Assembly (NCBI GenBank): GCA_019637695.1
Contig: JAHBVG010000031.1
Span: 1-61,797 of the forward strand
Source: Caldilineaceae bacterium
Lineage (GTDB): Bacteria > Chloroflexota > Anaerolineae > Caldilineales > Caldilineaceae
Direction: 5' to 3'
Length of the DNA: 61,797 nt
Shown piece after piece: positions 56,851 through 61,797 of the stretch. The position numbers and the translations under genes were made by a program. The notes beneath the pieces were generated by a model. That model had not been told where the DNA came from. It did no database searches and saw only the letters and a program-made list of their open reading frames with translations. How positions within the stretch are numbered: position 1 is the first letter of the stretch; every line of letters begins with the position of its first letter.

Positions 56851-57320
56851 TATAACAACCGATATTGAATTGAGGCTTGGTATCCGTCAACCAATTCTGC
56901 TATTTGAGGCGTGGCCAGTTCGTCATCCGTTGCATATCGAAAGCTTTGAGGAGGGTGAAAACTAATCCCCTGTTCTGCCCAATCGTCGAGGTTGATCGGA
57001 GCATCTAGAAGCCAAACATCGTCCAAAAAGATGCCTACACCAGAATCAAGACCTTGAAAGTACTCCAAGTATTCTTCTTTCGTGACACCCGCAGTATCTT
57101 TGACCAGTTCCCAAAGTTCGCCAAGAGGTTTTTCAACAATCTTAGCTATCTTGAATGCACCTACTAAAGAACGAATAGGTGACGAAGCATAAACTAAAAC
57201 TAAAGACCCTTGTACCACCCGTTTAGGACGACTACGGCGCAGTTCTACCGTCTTTGTTCGGTTAAATATCATATCCACATAATGAGGACGAATTGACAAT
57301 ACAATGGCATTGGAGGACAT
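56850..57320 (-). CDS. ASCH (PUA-like) domain protein
   Basis: 156 residues from the ATG at 57320 (AAAGGT upstream); the TTG reading to 57338 is less likely. AIVLSIRPHYVDMIFNRTKT-VELRRSRP opens the ASCH fold with its expected basic loop (K-T-V-E-L-R), followed by GSLVLVYASSPIRSLVGAFK. ASCH domains bind or cleave RNA. The gene starts 20 bases after the stop of the GNAT-PIN fusion, so the two are almost certainly co-transcribed. It may be an RNA-recognition partner or an antitoxin. Confidence 0.82.
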   Translation of the reverse strand: MSSNAIVLSIRPHYVDMIFNRTKTVELRRSRPKRVVQGSLVLVYASSPIRSLVGAFKIAKIVEKPLGELWELVKDTAGVTKEEYLEYFQGLDSGVGIFLDDVWLLDAPINLDDWAEQGISFHPPQSFRYATDDELATPQIAELVDGYQASIQYRLL

Positions 57321-57340
57321 AGTGTTTACCTTTTCCAAGT

Positions 57341-59425
57341 CTACAAACTCGCTTGATAGATTCTTGCGAACTGGTCACTCGATATTTTGATCGGGCCTTG
57401 AATGTTGAAATTCTTACCCACAGTATCAAGCCAAATTTGCTGTACCGTGTTTCGATCAACAGGACTGTTGAGTAACTCAGTTTTGCTAAAGCGAAACGCC
57501 ATTATGTCTTGTTCAAGATCACCTTTGGCTACTCCAAGCACATGTTCCCAAGAGTATATGCCCAAGCGCTTAAATCGAGAGTATAAAGATTTTGGTTTGT
57601 CGATGATCACTTCATCAAGGTACGAACACGCACGTATTGATTTCGTACCTAAGAGAGGACGTTTTCCCTGTCCTTCTGTAATATACCAGAGAATGCGCGC
57701 TGGAGCCTCTAGACGAGACCGGCTAGAACGGTAGTAAACATTTTCGGCATTTAACATTAAAAATGGATTAGCACCAAAGAGCGTCTGGTCTGCCAGATAT
57801 GGGTCAAACATTTCCATGGCCCATTGAGGGTGAATGGAAACAATGTATATCGGCAAATTAAGATCTGCGATCTTCACAGGCCAAAGTGTCTTCTCCAAAT
57901 GCAAAATAGTATGAGAATCCCGTGACACATGTTGGCAATAGTGCAACCAATCGAACATTTGTTTGAAGTAGTTATGCAACAAAGGTCGATTCTCTGCAAG
58001 TTGATGAAGCACAGAAGTCAGTTCGCTGGTTTCCTTCATCATTCTCAGGTTCACTTTTACCCATTGATCATCAGACAAAACAAACTCATTCTCCCGAAGA
58101 GCACTCGTGAGCGTATCAGACAATAATCTATCTGTTACTCGAACTATGGAACGTTTTTCTTGAGTGCAGTCAACAACAAAGGTATTTACCAAGTGAATGG
58201 CAAGTGTTGAAGCGAGAGGAGTGTTAGGTATGCGTATCAGTGGGATCTCAAGCTCGTCTTTCTGTTTGCGAGAGTAAACGACTAAGGCAAGCAACTGATT
58301 GCCATGCTCAATAACGGTGACTTGATGGGTACGGGGATCTGCAAGGAACGGTTGAAGCGTGCGGCGAAATTCGGGTTTCCTTTCTCTATCTTTTTGTTGG
58401 AATGCTTCTTCCAGGCGACTGCTGTCTTCTTGGGAAACGCGTCTCGCTTGGATACGAGAGCCGCTTAACCATGCAGGGCGATACTCCGACTCGCGAATAA
58501 GTAGATCCTGGTGAATGATTAGATCTGTTGGTCGGACGATACGCATTTCGTACCGTTCATACACGCTGTCGGATTTCTTCAACAAATTTTCGTCTTGTGT
58601 GACGAAGAACGGAACTTGGGCTGCAATGGTCTTTGCGATCTGACGCAAATCCGACCCATCTCGCTCAGTCATTTTTCTTGGAAACAGATCTCGTAGGTTC
58701 CGTTCGATTTTTTGAAATGTTTCACTCGGACTTTTCACAACATTGAATTCTGCGGTGAAGTTTCGTGCCTTCTGTCTTTTATACTGCTCTTCGCCGCGGT
58801 CGATTTCTGTAAAAATCTCATCTGTGAGACACAGACGAACATCTAACCAATCGGCCTGCAAAGAGTGAGATACTTGGTTCGTTGTATTGGGCGGTTCCTG
58901 CAACTCAAAGAATATATTTGCATCAATAACGACGTGTAGAAGAGATTCCGTTTGGGTTTCACTTGCATAAGAAAAGAGGGTCGGGTGTCCAAAATCGAAC
59001 CACCAGACAGTTAATAGTGATCCCTTTTGGCTTCGACCTGGAATTTCGGTTGGAGGATGGAAGCCCAATTTAGGCCATATTTTGTTTACTTCATAATCAC
59101 GGCGGCAGCGAACTCGAATGGCACGAAAATCTTGCCGTGTTTTTGCCACTAGCGCCTCAAATAATGCACGAGCGACACCAGAACCACGATGTTTCTGATC
59201 CACACATAGATGTGTGATGTAAATCAGTGATGCCTTCGAGTTAACTCCGTATAACAAATAGCCGAGAACCTCAGAATCCTGTAACGCAACCAGGATTCTA
59301 CCATTTTGAGCGTGCTGCGAAAATGCATCTCGCGGCATGAAACCCAAAGTATTGGAGTTCTCATCTGCTAACCGAATAACTTCATTCAGGTAAATAGATT
59401 GCTGATTGATGACCATGACGTTCAT
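57341..59425 (-). CDS. GNAT-PIN-GNAT-like-PUA-like fusion protein
   Basis: 694 residues from the ATG at 59425 (CAGGAGCG before it). Residues ~5-150 are a GNAT acetyltransferase: ILVALQDSEVLGYLLYG and the acetyl-CoA loop CVDQKHRGSGVARALFEAL. Residues ~160-300 are a PIN-like nuclease: LHVVIDANIFFEL (Asp), LTDEIFTEIDRG (Glu), ERDGSDLRQI and FFVTQDENLLKK (Asp). Residues ~330-460 again read like a degraded GNAT fold. Residues ~530-690 (LPIYIVSIHPQWAMEMFDP, ARILWYITEG, LLGTKSIRACSYLD) resemble a PUA/ASCH-like domain. With the ASCH gene it may be a tRNA-targeting toxin or defence module. The function is inferred. Confidence 0.65.
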   Translation of the reverse strand: MNVMVINQQSIYLNEVIRLADENSNTLGFMPRDAFSQHAQNGRILVALQDSEVLGYLLYGVNSKASLIYITHLCVDQKHRGSGVARALFEALVAKTRQDFRAIRVRCRRDYEVNKIWPKLGFHPPTEIPGRSQKGSLLTVWWFDFGHPTLFSYASETQTESLLHVVIDANIFFELQEPPNTTNQVSHSLQADWLDVRLCLTDEIFTEIDRGEEQYKRQKARNFTAEFNVVKSPSETFQKIERNLRDLFPRKMTERDGSDLRQIAKTIAAQVPFFVTQDENLLKKSDSVYERYEMRIVRPTDLIIHQDLLIRESEYRPAWLSGSRIQARRVSQEDSSRLEEAFQQKDRERKPEFRRTLQPFLADPRTHQVTVIEHGNQLLALVVYSRKQKDELEIPLIRIPNTPLASTLAIHLVNTFVVDCTQEKRSIVRVTDRLLSDTLTSALRENEFVLSDDQWVKVNLRMMKETSELTSVLHQLAENRPLLHNYFKQMFDWLHYCQHVSRDSHTILHLEKTLWPVKIADLNLPIYIVSIHPQWAMEMFDPYLADQTLFGANPFLMLNAENVYYRSSRSRLEAPARILWYITEGQGKRPLLGTKSIRACSYLDEVIIDKPKSLYSRFKRLGIYSWEHVLGVAKGDLEQDIMAFRFSKTELLNSPVDRNTVQQIWLDTVGKNFNIQGPIKISSDQFARIYQASL

Positions 59426-59564
59426 GAAGATCGCTCCTGCTAGATCCCGATGTGGGCTTACTCGAAGAACTAATGTGGTGTAAGACGCTGTTGGAAAACA
59501 GGGGGTAGGGTGAACCAACAAATAAGATTCTATCACAAGTCGCTCTGAAATTTGAGTAGAAAAA

Positions 59565-59593
59565 AGGACAACCGCCTTGACGGTTGTCCTTTT
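59565..59593 (-). terminator. Intrinsic terminator of bchH
   Basis: On the minus strand AGGACAACCG and CGGTTGTCCT pair around TCAAGG and run into a T-tract (59565-59561 region). It lies about 30 bases after the bchH stop. On the plus strand the same stem is followed by TTTTG, so it may work both ways. Confidence 0.85.
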
Positions 59594-59622
59594 GACTTTT
59601 GCACTTTGACTTTTGCCTTCCC

Positions 59623-61797
59623 CTACGCGGTGACAATCCCTTCCAGGCGATCCTCCAGATCCACATAGATCTCCTTCAACTGCTCAATCGTCTCATCATC
59701 CGCATCCCAAAATCCCCGCGAATCGGCTTCGAGGAGCCGCCGGGCGATGGCGGCGGTGGCGTGGGGATTGGCCCGCGCCATGCGTTCGCGCATCTCTTTG
59801 TCGAGGAGGAAGGTGCCGGCCACGTCCTGATAGACCCACCCTTCCACGGCGTCGTTGGTGGCGCTCCAGCCGTAGGTGTTGCTGACGCGGTGCTCGATCT
59901 CGCGCACGCCTTCGTAGCCGTGGGCCAGCATCGATTCGTACCATTTGGGGTTGAGCAGTTTGGCGCGCGATTCCAGCCGCACCATCTGCTCCAGCGAGGA
60001 GAGGCGGTCGTTGAGCGAGAAGGCGTCGGCCACGAGCACCGGCGGACGCTTGCCGCTCAGCGTCTCCACGCTCTTGGAGACGCCGCCCAGATATTCATAG
60101 TAGTGATCCACATCGCTGATGCCGATCTCAAAGCTGTCGATGTTCTGGAAGGCCGCATCCACGGTGGCGAGGCTGCGCTCCATGATCGCACGCTGGTTGC
60201 TCCACCCGCTCTTGCGGCTGTAGGCATAGGACTTGCGCGTCATGAACATGTCGCTCAGTTCGTTGTCGTTCTCCCAGTTGCTGCTTTCGATGAGATGGTT
60301 GATGTTGGCCCCATACGCGCCCGGCGCATTCGAAAAGACGCGGGTGGCGGCCTCGTGGATCGAGATGCCCAGGTCGGCGGCGTGGGCCAGCGTATGTTTG
60401 CGCACGAAGTTGCGTTCCACGGATTCGGGGGCTTCGGCGGCCAGGCGCACCGCCTTGTCGAGCAGGTTCATCTGGTGGTGGAAGAGATCGCGGAAGATGC
60501 CGCTCACGGTCATCACCACATCAATGCGCGGACGATTCAACTCGGCCAGCGGAATCAGCGCCACATCCGAGACGTTGCCCAACTCATCCTCAAGGGCGCG
60601 AGCGCCCAGCAGCGCCAACACCTGCGCCACCCCTTCGCCGTCGCTCTTGAGGTTGTCCGTCCCCCACAGGATCATGGCCACGGTTTCGGGCAAGCCGCCC
60701 TGTTCCTGCACAAGGCGGGCCAACATCTGATCCACCAATTTGGTCCCGGCGGTGGTGGAGACGGCGTTGGGCACGCGCATGGGGTCGAGGGCGTGGATGT
60801 TGCGCCCGGTGGGGGCGACGGCCTCGTTGCGCACCACATCGTTGCCCGGCGAGGGGGGGATGTAGCCCGCTTCCAGCCCGTGGAGCAGCCCTTCCACCTC
60901 GTGGTCGTGGATCAGCCGCGAGCGCAGATCGTCGAGCGAGTTCCACAGATTGACGAGCAGCCCGGCGGGGATGCGGGCGTGGGCGTGGAGGTAGCCATCC
61001 ACGGCGCGGGTGTCGAGTTTGGGCGAGCGCGGCGCGTCGACAAAGAGGGTCATGGCGCTGTGGACGATCTCCTCGATGTGTTCCCAATGTTCCTGGGCGG
61101 CGCTGTCGATCTTGATCGTCTCTTGCAGCACTTCGTAGTTCAATCCCAGCCCTTCGGCGATCAACGCGGGGAGCGTGCGCAGCTTCTCGCCTGTTTTGGG
61201 GTGAGCGGCAGGGTTGAAGGAGGCCACCAACGCCAGGATGTCCACCAATTCGCCGTTCGACGGCGCTTTGCCCAGCACATGCAGCCCCATGGGGATCATG
61301 CGATGCTCGACCTGGATCAACTCGTGGCCGAGGGCGGCGATGTAGGCGTCGGCGGAGGAGTCATCCACGGCGACGCTGATGCCCAACTTTTGCGCCTGCG
61401 TGCGGATGTCCTCGGCCAACTCGTCGCCCGGATGGCGGTGATAATTGTCGATGCTATCCTTGAGCAGCCGCAAGCCTTTGTAGAGGCCTGCCTGCTGCAA
61501 AGGCGGGGCCATGTAGCTGATCAACGTGGCGGCGCCGCGGCGTTTGGCAATCGATCCTTCGCTGGGGTTATTGACGCTGTAGAAATAGTAGTTGGGCAGC
61601 GCGCCCAGCAGCCGCGACGGCCAGCAATCGGCGCTGATGCCGGTCTGTTTGCCGGGCATAAATTCCAGCGCGCCGTGGGTGCCAAAGTGGAGGACGGCAT
61701 CGGCACCGTAGACTTGATCGATCCATGTGTAGAAGGCGGCGAAACCGTGATGCGGCGAGGCGCCTTTACCCATCAACAGCCGCATGGGATCGCGCTC
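59623..61797 (-). CDS. bchH: Magnesium chelatase subunit H (partial, C-terminal part)
   Basis: 724 residues visible, open through the window edge (reads ERDPMRLLMGKGASPHHGFA), so about 500-600 N-terminal residues lie outside. HFGTHGALEFMPGKQTGISA and NNPSEGSIAKRRGAATLISY are the BchH/ChlH signature rather than the HGKHG-type CobN one. The C-terminal SYAYSRKSGW, SNQRAIMERSLATVDAAFQN region is intact. The protein binds protoporphyrin IX and, with BchI and BchD, inserts Mg in (bacterio)chlorophyll synthesis. This suggests a phototrophic or formerly phototrophic lineage. No other bch gene is in the window. Confidence 0.92.
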   Translation of the reverse strand, partial: ERDPMRLLMGKGASPHHGFAAFYTWIDQVYGADAVLHFGTHGALEFMPGKQTGISADCWPSRLLGALPNYYFYSVNNPSEGSIAKRRGAATLISYMAPPLQQAGLYKGLRLLKDSIDNYHRHPGDELAEDIRTQAQKLGISVAVDDSSADAYIAALGHELIQVEHRMIPMGLHVLGKAPSNGELVDILALVASFNPAAHPKTGEKLRTLPALIAEGLGLNYEVLQETIKIDSAAQEHWEHIEEIVHSAMTLFVDAPRSPKLDTRAVDGYLHAHARIPAGLLVNLWNSLDDLRSRLIHDHEVEGLLHGLEAGYIPPSPGNDVVRNEAVAPTGRNIHALDPMRVPNAVSTTAGTKLVDQMLARLVQEQGGLPETVAMILWGTDNLKSDGEGVAQVLALLGARALEDELGNVSDVALIPLAELNRPRIDVVMTVSGIFRDLFHHQMNLLDKAVRLAAEAPESVERNFVRKHTLAHAADLGISIHEAATRVFSNAPGAYGANINHLIESSNWENDNELSDMFMTRKSYAYSRKSGWSNQRAIMERSLATVDAAFQNIDSFEIGISDVDHYYEYLGGVSKSVETLSGKRPPVLVADAFSLNDRLSSLEQMVRLESRAKLLNPKWYESMLAHGYEGVREIEHRVSNTYGWSATNDAVEGWVYQDVAGTFLLDKEMRERMARANPHATAAIARRLLEADSRGFWDADDETIEQLKEIYVDLEDRLEGIVTA

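Noticed and set aside
59623..61797. Cobaltochelatase CobN instead of BchH
   Set aside because: HFGTHGALEFMPGKQ and NNPSEGSIAKRR are Mg-chelatase H signatures; CobN has a different HGKHG-like motif.

Overview
The window looks like a chromosomal segment of a GC-rich Chloroflexota bacterium, probably of the Anaerolineae/Caldilineae type. This is inferred from the mix of large MalT-type and SARP-type regulators, many sugar-catabolic genes, an extracellular alpha-2-macroglobulin with dockerin-like and cohesin-like domains, dense small toxin-antitoxin loci, and a bacteriochlorophyll-type Mg-chelatase H subunit. No rRNA, tRNA, CRISPR array or intact insertion sequence was seen.

Layout. (1) 0.2-5.6 kb, plus strand: carbohydrate/sugar-acid genes (mutarotase-like protein, heparinase-like lyase, FAH-family hydrolase, extended SDR). 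(2) 10.9-5.7 kb, minus strand: an assimilatory sulfate-reduction and siroheme operon, cysI-cysH-cbiX-cobA-sirC. It is preceded by a consensus promoter, a terminator-like hairpin and a 50-residue ORF ending in a run of cysteines, which together look like a cysteine-responsive attenuator. (3) 11.1-26.0 kb, plus strand: an MFS exporter, a GntR regulator, a sugar ABC importer without its ATPase, two TIM-barrel sugar isomerases, three related glycosidase-like proteins, a beta-keto-acid cleavage enzyme, DhaK/DhaL-type kinase subunits and a lyxose-isomerase-like cupin. These could form one pathway for an unidentified glycoside. (4) 26.3-35.0 kb, minus strand, less GC-rich: a two-gene defence-like module (1202-residue protein plus 1655-residue DUF1998 helicase, resembling Druantia type III) and a remnant of a DUF499-type ATPase. 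(5) 35.6-39.4 kb: sugar genes resume on the plus strand (fucosidase, a broken enolase-superfamily dehydratase, 2-hydroxyacid dehydrogenase, HpcH/HpaI aldolase), so the defence module appears to sit inside a sugar locus. (6) 39.6-52.1 kb: two small ORFs, a MalT-type LuxR regulator, the giant alpha-2-macroglobulin, a membrane-anchored protein and a SARP/NB-ARC/TPR regulator. (7) 52.2-57.3 kb: toxin-antitoxin loci and decayed relics, including four copies of a DUF2442 segment. (8) 57.3-59.4 kb: a GNAT-PIN-GNAT-like-PUA-like fusion upstream of an ASCH gene. (9) 59.6 kb to the end: the 3' part of bchH, which runs off the window.

The intergenic regions are notable. Many hold heptamer or octamer tandem repeats (CCCCAAT, ACTGGGG, ATTACTC, CTGCTAC, TTTTGCC, ATTCGTG families), often arranged as inverted repeats. 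They resemble the STRR repeats of heterocystous cyanobacteria. A second class consists of long near-perfect palindromes.

The observations most worth following are the poly-cysteine leader before the sulfur operon, the GNAT/PIN/PUA fusion with its ASCH partner, the Druantia-like pair with its DUF499 relic, and the dockerin plus cohesin architecture of the macroglobulin. All functional names come from reading sequence motifs; no database search was run.
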